NCBI RefSeq assembly: GCF_005048205.1
Contig: NZ_SUMF01000014.1
Coordinates: forward strand, 23,220-87,219
DNA: 64,000 nt
Source of the DNA: Chitiniphilus eburneus
GTDB taxonomy: Bacteria; Pseudomonadota; Gammaproteobacteria; Burkholderiales; Chitinibacteraceae
Reading direction: 5' to 3'
Position 1 is the stretch's first letter. Each line of letters opens with the position of its first letter. The position numbers were made by a program, and so were the translations under genes. This document shows, one piece after another, positions 55,739 to 64,000 of this stretch. Under the pieces are notes generated by a model. It had not been told where the DNA came from and did no database searches. It saw only the letters and a program-made list of their open reading frames with translations.

Positions 55739-56635
55739 GTGAGCAGCGGCCCCTGGTCCGATCAAGCCGCGGGGTTGCGCAAGCTGGTGGCGCGCCCGGG
55801 CTGCCGCAGCGTCGGCTTCAACGGTGGCCGTGGCGGTTGCGGCTCCACCACGCTGGCGATCAACCTTGCCGCGGCCCTGGCCGAACGCCACCGCAGCGTG
55901 ATCCTGCTCGACGAATTCGACGGCATGTCCAACGCGGCACACCGACTGCGGCTGGAAATGCGCTACCGGCTGGAGCATGCACTGCGGCGCCAAGTGTCGC
56001 TGGCCGACACCCTGATCCCCACGCCGGCCGGCTTCGGCATCCTGCCGGTGACCGCGCGGCCGCAACAACTGGCCGCGCTGAACGAGCGCGAACTCGAATG
56101 GCTGAGTGCCGAATTCGAGGCGCTGACCGGCGATGCCGACTTCCTGCTGCTGGATACCCGGCCCGCCACCGGCGCGGGCGTACCCAGCCTGTCGCTGGCC
56201 GCCGACGACGTGCTGGTGATCGTCACCAACCGCGCCGAATCGATCACCGATGCCTACGCCACCATCAAACTGCTCTACACCGAATATGCCCGGCGCGAAT
56301 TCCGCGTGCTCGCTAACCGAGTCGGAACCCTGGGGGAAGCGGAATTGTTGTACGGCCGGATTCGCGAAGTGGCCCAACAATACCTGGGGAAAGCGGTAAA
56401 GCTACGCCTGTGCGGCTACGTACCCGAGGACGAAAAACTCAAACGCGCCACGCGGCTGGGCAAGACCGTCATCGATGCCTTTCCCGATACCGAAGCCAGC
56501 CACGCCTTCCGCCAGCTCGCGGACAGCATGTTGCGCTGGAAACGCCCCAGCCAGGGCGGAGACAGCGCCACGGGCTTTGTCTACCGCCTGGTGGAATCGA
56601 GCCGGATTTTCAGTGATCAGCTAGGACAGCAATGA
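55739..56635 (+). CDS. flhG: Flagellar number regulator FlhG (MinD-like) with degenerate Walker A
   Basis: A 298-residue MinD/FleN-type protein. The position after flhF, the overall fold pattern (VILLDEFDGMSNAAHRL, FLLLDTRPATGAG, VTNRAESITDAYATIKLL) and length fit FlhG. However, the ATP loop reads NGGRGGCGSTT (28-38) instead of KGGVGKT: both the signature lysine and the P-loop lysine are missing. The A' aspartate region is also altered (LLDEFDG instead of LLDADLG). GTG at 55739 with AGGA nine bases upstream is the likely start (TTG at 55730 possible). It overlaps the next gene by ATGA. Confidence 0.82.
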   Translation: MSSGPWSDQAAGLRKLVARPGCRSVGFNGGRGGCGSTTLAINLAAALAERHRSVILLDEFDGMSNAAHRLRLEMRYRLEHALRRQVSLADTLIPTPAGFGILPVTARPQQLAALNERELEWLSAEFEALTGDADFLLLDTRPATGAGVPSLSLAADDVLVIVTNRAESITDAYATIKLLYTEYARREFRVLANRVGTLGEAELLYGRIREVAQQYLGKAVKLRLCGYVPEDEKLKRATRLGKTVIDAFPDTEASHAFRQLADSMLRWKRPSQGGDSATGFVYRLVESSRIFSDQLGQQ

Positions 56636-57729
56636 CCCCTGACAACTCAGCCAGCCTGGACATCGATACCGATTCGACGCCCGCACGGCTGAGGCTGTCG
56701 GGCCGGCTGGATGCCGAACATTGTGCCGACCTCTGGCCGCGCGCCCGTGCCGCCATGACCCAGGGCGCCGTGGTGGACACCAGCGCGGTGGACTACTGCG
56801 ACGGCACCGGCGCCGCATTGCTGTTCGACCTGATCCAGCGCGGCGGCACCGTGGAGGGCTTGCCCGAACGCTTCGCCCCCCTGCTGGCGGAACTGGAACC
56901 CGATCATCCGCTCATCATCCCGCGCCGCCCGCCCCCGCCCGGTGTGATCGCCACGCTGGGCAGGGTCGTGGCCGAAGTGACACTGGAGGCACGTGCCGCC
57001 ATCGTTTTCATCGGCGAAGCCAGCGCCGCATTCGCGAGCGTGATGCGCCGCCCCCGCGAGCTGCGGCTTGGCGAAACCTTGCGCGTGGCAACCAGCGCCG
57101 GCGCGGACGCCTTGCCCATCGTCGCGCTGATCGCCTTTCTACTGGGCGTGATCCTGTCGTTCCAGTCGGCGGTGCCGATGCGCCAGTTCGGCGCCGAGCT
57201 GTTCGTCGCCAACCTGGTGGGCCTGTCGCTGGTGCGTGAACTGGCGCCATTGATGACGGCCGTATTGCTGGCCGGGCGCACCGGCGCGGCGTTCGCCGCC
57301 GAGATCGGCACCATGAAGGTCAACCAGGAGATCGACGCACTGGTCACCATGGGGCTGGACCCGATGCGCTTCCTGGTGCTGCCGCGCCTGATCGCGGTAG
57401 CCTGCACCATGCCGCTGCTGACACTGTTCGCCGAGCTGATCGGCATGTTCGGCGCCGCGCTGGTACTGATCGGCTTCGGCATCCCCATGGCCACCTCCGC
57501 CTCGCAGATCATCGATTTCGTCGATATGAGCGACTACCTCACCGGGCTGTTCAAATCGTTCGTGTTCGGCCTCGGCATCGCCGGCATCGGCTGCATGCGT
57601 GGCTTGCAGACCGGCAGCGGCGCACGCGCGGTGGGCGCCGCCGCCACCAGCGCCGACGTACGCGCCATCGTCATGCTGGTGGTCGCCGACGGCCTGTTCG
57701 CCGTGGCCTTCTATTACCTGGACTGGTAA
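56632..57729 (+). CDS. MCE-system ABC permease with N-terminal STAS domain (MlaE type)
   Basis: A 365-residue inner-membrane protein. Residues 10-100 form a STAS domain (VVDTSAVDYCDGTGAALL); residues 110-365 are an MlaE permease (LRVATSAGADALPIVALIAFLLG, AVLLAGRTGAAFAAEIGTMKVNQEIDAL, MGLDPMRFLVLPR). It thus fuses the MlaB and MlaE roles. Its ATG overlaps the flhG stop (ATGA), and the ATPase gene starts directly after its TAA. Family members move phospholipids or other lipids across the envelope. Confidence 0.9.
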   Translation: MTPDNSASLDIDTDSTPARLRLSGRLDAEHCADLWPRARAAMTQGAVVDTSAVDYCDGTGAALLFDLIQRGGTVEGLPERFAPLLAELEPDHPLIIPRRPPPPGVIATLGRVVAEVTLEARAAIVFIGEASAAFASVMRRPRELRLGETLRVATSAGADALPIVALIAFLLGVILSFQSAVPMRQFGAELFVANLVGLSLVRELAPLMTAVLLAGRTGAAFAAEIGTMKVNQEIDALVTMGLDPMRFLVLPRLIAVACTMPLLTLFAELIGMFGAALVLIGFGIPMATSASQIIDFVDMSDYLTGLFKSFVFGLGIAGIGCMRGLQTGSGARAVGAAATSADVRAIVMLVVADGLFAVAFYYLDW

Positions 57730-58527
57730 ATGGACGCGACCGTCCCCTCTCCCATCGTCGCCACGCCCACCGCCGAACCGCTGGTGCGGGTGGAAAACCT
57801 GACGTGCGCCTACGGGCGCAACGTGGTGCTGCGCGATGTGAGCTTCGACGTGCCACGCGGCGAAGTGCTGACCATTCTCGGCGGCTCCGGCTGCGGCAAA
57901 TCCACGCTGCTCAAGCACATGATCGGGCTGGAGCAACCGGCCCAGGGCCGGATCTGGCTGGCGGGCGAGGAACTGACCGCCGCCGAGGGCGCCGCGCGGC
58001 GGCGCATCCTGGCCTCGTTCGGCGTGGCATACCAGGCCGGTGCGCTGTTCGGCTCGATGACCGTCCTGGAAAACGTGATGCTGCCCCTGGCCGCGCACAG
58101 CCACCTGGACCTGCCAGCGCGCGAACTGGTGGCCCGACTCAAGCTGCGCGAGGTGGGGCTCGAACAGTACGCGGACTACGCCCCGGCCGAATTATCCGGT
58201 GGCATGCAGAAACGCGCCGCCATCGCCCGCGCACTGGCGCTGGACCCGGCCATCCTGTTCCTGGACGAACCCTCTGCCGGGCTGGACCCGATCACCTCGG
58301 CCGAGCTGGACGCGCTGATCCTGCGGCTTTCCAGGGCGCTGTCGCTGACCTTTATCGTTGTCACCCACGAGCTTGCGAGCATCTTCGCCATTGCCGACCG
58401 CGCGCTGATGCTGGATAAACAGGAAAAAGGCATTATCGCCGTCGGCAAGCCCCAGGATCTGCGCGATCATCATCCAGACCCCCGTGTAACCCGCTTCTTC
58501 CGCCGCGGCGAGGAGACCCAGGTTTGA
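57730..58527 (+). CDS. MCE-system ABC transporter ATPase (MlaF type)
   Basis: A 265-residue ABC ATPase: Walker A GGSGCGKST (51-59), Q-loop YQAGALFGSMTVLENVMLPL (the AGALF...T(V)xENV form is typical of MlaF), signature LSGGMQKR (155-162), Walker B ILFLDEPSAGLDP and switch His in VVTHEL. It is placed with zero spacing after the permease and overlaps the MCE gene. Confidence 0.93.
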   Translation: MDATVPSPIVATPTAEPLVRVENLTCAYGRNVVLRDVSFDVPRGEVLTILGGSGCGKSTLLKHMIGLEQPAQGRIWLAGEELTAAEGAARRRILASFGVAYQAGALFGSMTVLENVMLPLAAHSHLDLPARELVARLKLREVGLEQYADYAPAELSGGMQKRAAIARALALDPAILFLDEPSAGLDPITSAELDALILRLSRALSLTFIVVTHELASIFAIADRALMLDKQEKGIIAVGKPQDLRDHHPDPRVTRFFRRGEETQV

Positions 58528-59567
58528 ACAAAACCAACGCAACCTATTTCCGGCTCGGCCTGTTCGTCGTCGTCGGCATTGCCATCGGCACACTGTTGTT
58601 CGTCGCGTTCGGCGCCGGGCGCTGGTTCACCAATACCGTCATCGTGGAAACCTATTTCGACGAATCGGTGCAGGGACTGGATATCGGGTCGCCGGTGAAG
58701 TACCGCGGTGTGGCGCTGGGCTCGGTCAGCGAAATCAGCTTCACGTCAAACAAGTACGATACGCCACACGGCGGCCCGCAATACGTGCTGGTGGAAATGC
58801 AGCTCAAGCCACACCGTTTCGGCAAGAACGGCGGCAACACCGTTTCGCAGGAGGAGCTGAATGCCCAGATCGCGCGCGGGCTGCGGGTGCGATTGGCACC
58901 ACAGGGCCTGACCGGCACCAACTACCTGGAAATCGATTACGTCGACCCCCGGCAAAACCCGCCGCTGGCCATTTCCTGGCGCCCGGACGAGCCGTACATC
59001 CCGTCAGCGCACAGTGCCGTCGCCAAGATCATGGATGCCGCGCAGAACCTGATCACCAAGGCGCAGAACCTGGATATCGACGGTACGGTGGACCGCCTGA
59101 ACCACCTGCTCGACACCGCCGACCGCCAATTGAACGACGTCCCATTCAAAGCGTTGTCCGAATCGCTGCTGCGCGTCAGTCAGCGCCTGGAAAAGGTGCC
59201 CACCGACCGGATCGGCCAGGATGCACAGGCCTTGCTGAGCGAACTGCGCGCCACCAACCAATCGCTGCGCGAACTGGTGTCCGACCCGGCCTGGCGCACT
59301 GCGCCGATGGATATCTCGGCGGCGGCACACAGCGCCCGCGAACTGATGGCCGACCCCGCGCTGCACCAGACGCTCACCCACCTGGAAAGCGTCGCATCGC
59401 GGCTGGATACGGTGGTGGGCAGCCGCGATGCCGAGTTGGCCGAAACCCTGGACAACTTGCACGCCATCAGTACCGAACTGCGCGGCCTGGCGGAAGATGC
59501 ACGCCGTAATCCGCCGGGCCTGTTGTTCGGCACCCGACCCACTCCCTACTCGTTGCCACCACGATGA
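58524..59567 (+). CDS. MCE-domain substrate-binding protein (MlaD type)
   Basis: A 347-residue protein anchored by one N-terminal helix (LGLFVVVGIAIGTLLFVAFGAG split by Gly) with a single MCE domain (VIVETYFDESVQGLDIGSPVKYRGVALGSV ... LRVRLAPQGLTGTNYLEIDYVDP, conserved hexameric pore fold). A long helical C-terminal region (about 170-330) may form a tunnel or barrel, as in longer MCE proteins. Start is TTG at 58524, within TTGA overlapping the ATPase stop; AGGAG lies nine bases before. Confidence 0.9.
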   Translation: MNKTNATYFRLGLFVVVGIAIGTLLFVAFGAGRWFTNTVIVETYFDESVQGLDIGSPVKYRGVALGSVSEISFTSNKYDTPHGGPQYVLVEMQLKPHRFGKNGGNTVSQEELNAQIARGLRVRLAPQGLTGTNYLEIDYVDPRQNPPLAISWRPDEPYIPSAHSAVAKIMDAAQNLITKAQNLDIDGTVDRLNHLLDTADRQLNDVPFKALSESLLRVSQRLEKVPTDRIGQDAQALLSELRATNQSLRELVSDPAWRTAPMDISAAAHSARELMADPALHQTLTHLESVASRLDTVVGSRDAELAETLDNLHAISTELRGLAEDARRNPPGLLFGTRPTPYSLPPR

Positions 59568-60172
59568 CACGATGCCTGATCGCCCTGCTCGCCACATCCT
59601 TGATCGCGCTGTCGCTGGCCGGTTGCGCCGGCAAGCCCGAGCCGCAGGTCCATTACCGCTTCGATGCCACGCGCAGCGGCGCCACCGCTGCCAGGCACTT
59701 TGCCGGCCCGTTGCGCGTGGCGCCGCTGCGCGCGGCCCAGGGCTATGGCGACTGGCGCTTCGTCTATCGCGAAACCGACTACCGCTACGCGGCCGATCCG
59801 TTCCGTGGCTTCGTGGCTCCCCCCGCCTCCCTGATCGGCGAACGCAGCGAAGCCTGGCTGGCCGCCAGCGGGCTGTTCGAGCACGTCAGCCTGGGCGCGT
59901 CGCCCACCGTGGGCGAGTTCGTGCTGCGTGGCCGGCTGGATGCGCTCTACGCCGATCTGCGTCCGAATGCGTCACGGCAAGTGTTGCTGACGCTGCACTA
60001 CACTTTGCACCGGGATCAGGCCCTGATCGCCGAGTGGGAAAGTACCGGCAAGGCGGCTATCAAGACTATGGATGGCGAAGGCATCGCCGCCGCCGCGGAT
60101 GCCGCCCTCGCCGAAGCATTGGCGCACCTGGAAACCGTGCTTGCGGCGACAGACGTCACGGTTGTCCGCTAA
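59564..60172 (+). CDS. PqiC-like ABC transport auxiliary lipoprotein
   Basis: A 202-residue lipoprotein: signal peptide with lipobox SLAGC (Cys21), then the ABC_trans_aux fold (VHYRFDA, PLRVAPLRAAQGYGDWRFVYR, LSxR-like EFVLRGRLDALYADL). PqiC-type lipoproteins form the outer-membrane end of MCE bridges. ATGA overlap with the MCE gene. It completes a four-gene set lacking only a separate periplasmic shuttle (MlaC). fliA follows 29 bp downstream. Confidence 0.87.
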   Translation: MTRCLIALLATSLIALSLAGCAGKPEPQVHYRFDATRSGATAARHFAGPLRVAPLRAAQGYGDWRFVYRETDYRYAADPFRGFVAPPASLIGERSEAWLAASGLFEHVSLGASPTVGEFVLRGRLDALYADLRPNASRQVLLTLHYTLHRDQALIAEWESTGKAAIKTMDGEGIAAAADAALAEALAHLETVLAATDVTVVR

Positions 60173-60201
60173 ACTGGATCGCAGCTTTATCCCGGATCCC
60201 C

Positions 60202-60948
60202 ATGCTCTCACCTCGCGCGCTCAACCTTTACCGGCAGACCCAGGCTTCGACCGAAGAAGACCGCGTGGCCGCGCACGCGCCGCTGGTCAAACGCATCGCC
60301 TATCACATGGTGTCGCGCCTGCCGGCCAGCGTGGAAGTGGAGGACCTGATCCAGGTCGGGTTGATGGGGTTGATGGAAGCCGCGCGTAATTTCGATCCGA
60401 ACGCCGGCGTGCAGTTCGAGACTTTCGCCACGCAGCGCATCCGGGGGGCCATGCTCGACGAGCTGCGGCATGTCGACTGGATGCCGCGCCAGGTCCGGCG
60501 CAACATGCGCGGCATCGAAGCGGCGACCCACCAACTGGAACAAAGCCTTGGACGCGCGCCCACCGAGGGGGAAGTCGCCAAGGCAATGGATCTGCCGCTC
60601 GAGGAGTACCAGCACATGCTGGGCGATGCCCGTGGCCACCAGTTGCTCTATTACGAGGATTTCGAAGAAGAAGGCGAAAACAGCCGCCTCGATATCTACG
60701 CCGCCGACCATGCGTCCAACCCGCTGGAACAGCTTTCCGACGAAGGCTTCCGCAAGACGTTGATCGAAGGCATTGTCGACCTGCCGGAGCGCGAACAACT
60801 GGTGATGTCGCTGTACTACGAAGAAGAGCTCAACCTGAAGGAAATCGGCGCCGTGCTCGGTGTATCCGAATCGCGCGTCTGCCAGTTGCACAGCCAGGCC
60901 GTGGTCCGGCTGCGCGCGCGCCTGCAGGATTGGCTGCCCCCCCGATAA
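60202..60948 (+). CDS. fliA: Flagellar sigma factor FliA (sigma-28)
   Basis: A 248-residue sigma-70 family protein without region 1.1. Region 2 (LVKRIAYHMVSRLPASVEVEDLIQVGLMGLMEAARNFD; FETFATQRIRGAMLDELR), region 3 (RQVRRNMRGIEAATHQLEQ) and region 4 (LPEREQLVMSLYYEEELNLKEIGAVLGVSESRVCQLHSQAV) all match. It controls late flagellar genes. Here it comes after the MCE genes rather than directly after flhG. Confidence 0.96.
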   Translation: MLSPRALNLYRQTQASTEEDRVAAHAPLVKRIAYHMVSRLPASVEVEDLIQVGLMGLMEAARNFDPNAGVQFETFATQRIRGAMLDELRHVDWMPRQVRRNMRGIEAATHQLEQSLGRAPTEGEVAKAMDLPLEEYQHMLGDARGHQLLYYEDFEEEGENSRLDIYAADHASNPLEQLSDEGFRKTLIEGIVDLPEREQLVMSLYYEEELNLKEIGAVLGVSESRVCQLHSQAVVRLRARLQDWLPPR

Positions 60949-60966
60949 TCACAATAACGATCCCGC

Positions 60967-61707
60967 ATGGACAAAATCAGCCTTTTCGGCCTGCTGCTCG
61001 GGCTTACCGCGATCGTGCTCGGCCAAGTGCTGGAAGGTGGACATATTTCGTCCCTGGTCCAGTTCACCGCCTTTCTGATCGTCATCGGCGGCACCTGCGG
61101 CGCGGTCATGCTGCAAAGCCGGAGCGAAGACTTCCTGGCCGGCATCAAGCTGGTCAAATGGGTGTTCGTCCCGCCACAACACGATTTTCGCCGCGTGCTG
61201 GGCATGCTGGTCAACTGGAGCCAGCAGGCACGCCGTGGCGGGTTGCTGGCGCTGGAGGCCTATGCCAACAGCGAGAAGGACCCCTTCGTGCGACGCGGCT
61301 TGCAGATGCTGGTCGACGGCGCCGAGCCCGAGATGATCCGCCGCGCGCTGGAACTGGAAGTGGACGGCTACGAAGAGCGCGCCCGCGCCGCCGCCCGGAT
61401 CTGGGAATCGGCCGGCGGCTATGCGCCCACCATCGGCATCATCGGCGCGGTGATGGGCCTGATCCACGTGATGGAAAACCTCACCGATCCCTCCAAGCTG
61501 GGCGCCGGCATTGCCGTGGCCTTCGTCGCCACCATCTATGGCGTCGGCTCGGCCAACCTGATCTTCCTGCCCATCGGCAGCAAGCTGAAGCAGCATATCG
61601 GCATGGAAGTGCGCCGCCGCGAAATGCTGCTGGAGGGCCTGTACACCATCGCCAACGGCGAGAATCCGCGCATGCTGGAAAACAAGCTGGCGGGCTTCCT
61701 GCATTGA
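60967..61707 (+). CDS. motA: Flagellar motor stator protein, MotA/PomA/MotC type
   Basis: A 246-residue stator subunit with four membrane helices. Marks: MDKISLFGLLLGLTAIVLGQVLEGG, a cytoplasmic loop with FVRRGLQMLVDGAEPEMIRRALELE, and GGYAPTIGIIGAVMGLIHVMENL followed by AVAFVATIYGVGSANLIFLPIG. It is of the shorter PomA/MotC kind. A motB/motD partner normally follows, but the next gene here is an acyltransferase. Confidence 0.92.
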   Translation: MDKISLFGLLLGLTAIVLGQVLEGGHISSLVQFTAFLIVIGGTCGAVMLQSRSEDFLAGIKLVKWVFVPPQHDFRRVLGMLVNWSQQARRGGLLALEAYANSEKDPFVRRGLQMLVDGAEPEMIRRALELEVDGYEERARAAARIWESAGGYAPTIGIIGAVMGLIHVMENLTDPSKLGAGIAVAFVATIYGVGSANLIFLPIGSKLKQHIGMEVRRREMLLEGLYTIANGENPRMLENKLAGFLH

Positions 61708-61748
61708 GCGCCCGCCTTTTCACCCACCGTCACTGACGACGCGCCGCC

Positions 61749-62494
61749 ATGCTCTGGCTCGCCGCCCGCATCCGCGATCTGTGCGCCTGGCTGGACCTCG
61801 CGGTCTTCACCGTGGCGATGGCGCTGCTGGCGCGGCTGCCGCTCGCCTGGCTGACGGGTTGGTATCCCCGCCTGTTCCAGCGCTGGTGCCGCGCCTTTGT
61901 CCGGGCGCTGGGCGTCGACCTGCGCCTGCACCAGCATTACACCGGGCGCCTGCCCGAGCGCTACATCCTGATCGCCAACCACCCCTCGGCGTTCGAGGAC
62001 ATCGGTATTCCCGCACTGTTTCCCGTCACCAATCTGGCCAAGGCCGAAGTGCGCCACTGGTGGATCGTCGGTCGCATCGCCACCGCAGCGGGAACCCTGT
62101 TCGTGCAACGCGAGGACAAGGATTCGCGCCAGGCCGCGCAGGCCGCGCTGATCGCGGCGGTGCGCGCCGGACACAACGTGGCAATCTACCCCGAGGGCGG
62201 CTGCAAGGGCGACTGCTGTGGGACAAGTTTCTCTATGGCGCCTTCAGCGTGTCGCTGGAAACCGGCGTGCCCATTGTCCCGGTGTTCCTGCACTACGAAG
62301 CACAGGCCGACTTCGCCTGGGGCGATGACGAAACGCTGCCGCAGAAGATCCGCCACATCATGCGCACCGCCAACCGACGCGCCAACTATCACGTGTTCGA
62401 ACCCTTTCACCCCAGCGATTTCGCCGATCGTGAAAGCTACTCGGCCCATGCCCGCGCGCGCTTCGGCGAGTGGCAGCGCCGCTTTCTGGAATAG
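61749..62494 (+). pseudogene. plsC: 1-Acylglycerol-3-phosphate acyltransferase, frameshifted
   Basis: A PlsC-family lysophosphatidic acid acyltransferase. The first frame gives residues through YILIANHPSAFEDIGIP (HxxxxD-type motif here as HPSAFED) to AIYPEGGCKG, the second acyltransferase motif. It then breaks: the remaining homologous part (LLWDKFLYGAFSVSLETGVPIVPVFL ... WQRRFLE) continues in the -1 frame from about 62210. One missing base near 62205-62212 explains this. As read, the enzyme would lose its C-terminal half; a sequencing error is possible. Confidence 0.8.
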
Positions 62495-62577
62495 CGCCAC
62501 CACCGTGGCATCCGGCCATGCAACCGTCACCGGTGCACAGCCGGGGCGCAACTTCATATCACGCCCTGCGGTGTGGC

Positions 62578-62583
62578 TATAAT
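62578..62583 (+). promoter_or_regulatory. -10 element of ftsK
   Basis: A perfect TATAAT, 45 bp before the ftsK ATG; TTCATA at 62553-62558 could be a weak -35 with a 19-base spacer. Confidence 0.5.
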
Positions 62584-62628
62584 CGGGCATTCCGACCGCA
62601 GCCCAAGTCATTGCCTCCATGCCTTTTT

Positions 62629-64000
62629 TCCGCAAGAAAAACGTCGCCAACGCCTCCGCCCGCGCCGCGCTGCCGCCCCAGATCGCCAATGCGCTACGCG
62701 AATCCTGGTGGTTCCTGCTGGTGGCGGCCGTGCTCTACATGGTGCTGGCGCTCGCCTCCTACCAGCCGAGCGACCCCGGCTGGTCGCATAGCGCCACCCA
62801 GGCCAATGTCCTCAACCGTGGCGGCCTGGTCGGTGCGTGGCTGGCCGACATCCTGTTATCGCTGTTCGGTATGTCGGCGTGGTGGTGGGTGACGTTCTTC
62901 CTGGCCGCGATCTGGTGGGGCTATCGCCGGATCGACCGCGTGTCCGAGCAGACCCACAAACCCGTGGTGCTGCTGGCCTGCATCGGCTTCCTGCTGGTGG
63001 TGCTGTCGTCCGCCAGCCTGGAGGCGCTGCGGCTGCATACGCTGACCATCGAGCTGCCGCTGGCCCCCGGCGGCGTACTCGGCCTGTGGCTGGGCGGCTG
63101 GCTGTACCACGCCCTGGGGTTCGCCGGCGCCACGCTATCGCTGGTGGCGCTGTGGGCCATCGGCATCGCGCTATTTACCGGCCTGTCCTGGCTGGGCACG
63201 ATGGAAAAACTGGGCAGCGCGCTGGAATGGCTGTTCACGCGCACCATCGACACCTGGCAGGCCGCGCAGGATCGCCGCATCGGCCGTCAGGCAGCGGTGA
63301 AGCGCGAGGAAAAGGTCACCGAGGAAAAGAAAAAGCAGGAGGACAAGCCTCCGCTGATCATCGAAGCTGCGCAGCTCGAAGTACCGGTCGCCAGACAGGC
63401 CGAAAAGCGCCTGGAAAAAGAAAAGAAGGAACAGGAAAAGCAACAGGTCGCCGCGCAGCGCCAGGCCGCACAACCGATGCTGTTCGAAATGGAAGACCTG
63501 CCGCCGATGAAGGCGCCCGGCATGGTGGCGCGCAGTGGCGGCAGCGATCAGCTACCCGCGTTGTCGCTGCTCGCCCCGCCGCCGGTGGCGCAGGAAACCA
63601 TCAGCCACGAGACGCTGGAGTTCACCTCGCGCCTGATCGAACGCAAGCTGGCCGACTTCAACGTGGAGGTGAAGGTCATCGCCGCCTACCCCGGCCCGGT
63701 GATCACCCGCTACGAAATCGAACCCGCCGTCGGCGTGAAGGGCGCACAGATCGTCAACCTGATGAAGGACTTGGCCCGCGCACTGGGGCTGGTATCGATC
63801 CGCGTGGTCGAGACCATTCCCGGCAAGACCTGCATGGGCCTGGAGCTGCCGAACCCCACGCGGCAGACGATCCGGTTGTCGGAAATCCTGTCTTCCGAGC
63901 CCTACCACAACATGACGTCCAGACTGACCATGGCGCTGGGCAAGGACATCACCGGCAAGCCCATCGTCACCGACCTGGCCAAGGCCCCGCACATGCTGGT
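62629..64000 (+). CDS. ftsK: DNA translocase FtsK, N-terminal part (partial)
   Basis: The frame runs off the right edge after 457 codons. Four transmembrane helices lie in residues about 30-185 ([20 protein letters not shown] ...), followed by a charged Lys/Glu/Gln linker ([16 protein letters not shown]..., about 220-280) and the alpha/beta domain of the motor ([57 protein letters not shown]). The Walker A and gamma domain would be beyond the window. The linker is short, as in FtsK proteins of Neisseriales and Pseudomonas. Confidence 0.94.

Overview
The window is 64 kb of GC-rich, gene-dense chromosome from a motile Gram-negative bacterium. The gene families and their order (trpGDC, dapA-bamC, bamD facing rluD-pgeF, a Neisseria-type porin, ribH-nusB-thiL-pgpA, fliLMNOPQR, flhF-flhG-fliA) point to a betaproteobacterium, most likely Neisseriales near Chromobacteriaceae/Chitinibacteraceae. 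That placement is inferred from gene content alone; there is no rRNA in the window.

Layout. 1-2.8 kb: end of trpE and trpGDC. 3-4.1 kb: outer-membrane porin. 4.5-6.5 kb: a GlcNAc-type PTS permease (nagE) on the minus strand. 7.1-11.4 kb: a two-gene RND efflux system. 11.4-13.5 kb: dapA-bamC, followed by a decayed segment with a duplicated bamC tail and the N-terminal stump of an integron-type integrase. 14.1-25.1 kb: riboflavin/housekeeping genes (pgpA, thiL, nusB, ribH, ribB-type, ribE, ribD, nrdR, glyA). These are interrupted by a histidine kinase / response-regulator-TPR pair with a small kinase gene, and by a 272-bp element with terminal inverted repeats. 25.3-28.7 kb: purine salvage (hpt, apt, NCS2 permease) and a UPF0016 membrane protein behind a yybP-ykoY (Mn2+) riboswitch. 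28.7-34.3 kb: a low-molecular-weight phosphatase, then an accessory patch of small proteins that look stress-related (GvpU-like, PQ-loop membrane protein, YghA/Gsp39-like dehydrogenase, PRC-barrel, tiny hydrophilic proteins). 34.3-36.5 kb: maeB. 36.7-37.4 kb: five tRNA genes in the mirrored order Ala-Glu-Arg-Glu-Ala. 37.6-43.7 kb: bamD, rluD, pgeF, a ZIP transporter, a membrane-anchored C13 peptidase and folE2.

43.8-61.7 kb is a flagellar region. fliK and fliLMNOPQR lie on the minus strand; flhB, flhA, flhF, flhG, fliA and a motA-type gene lie on the plus strand. A complete four-gene MCE lipid-transport operon (STAS-permease, ATPase, MCE protein, PqiC-like lipoprotein) sits between flhG and fliA and is joined to flhG by an ATGA stop/start overlap. 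The FlhG in this operon has lost both lysines expected in its ATP-binding loop. After motA come a frameshifted plsC and the start of ftsK, cut by the window edge.

The most unusual material is: the MCE operon coupled to flagellar regulation with a degenerate FlhG; two families of small dispersed structured repeats (272 bp with a 72-bp relative, and a 108-bp pair), each with a copy in the flagellar region; the integrase remnant beside bamC; a C10 tract that may switch the reading frame of a small zinc-binding protein; and the Mn2+-type riboswitch on a UPF0016 exporter. No CRISPR array, rRNA or intact transposase was seen.
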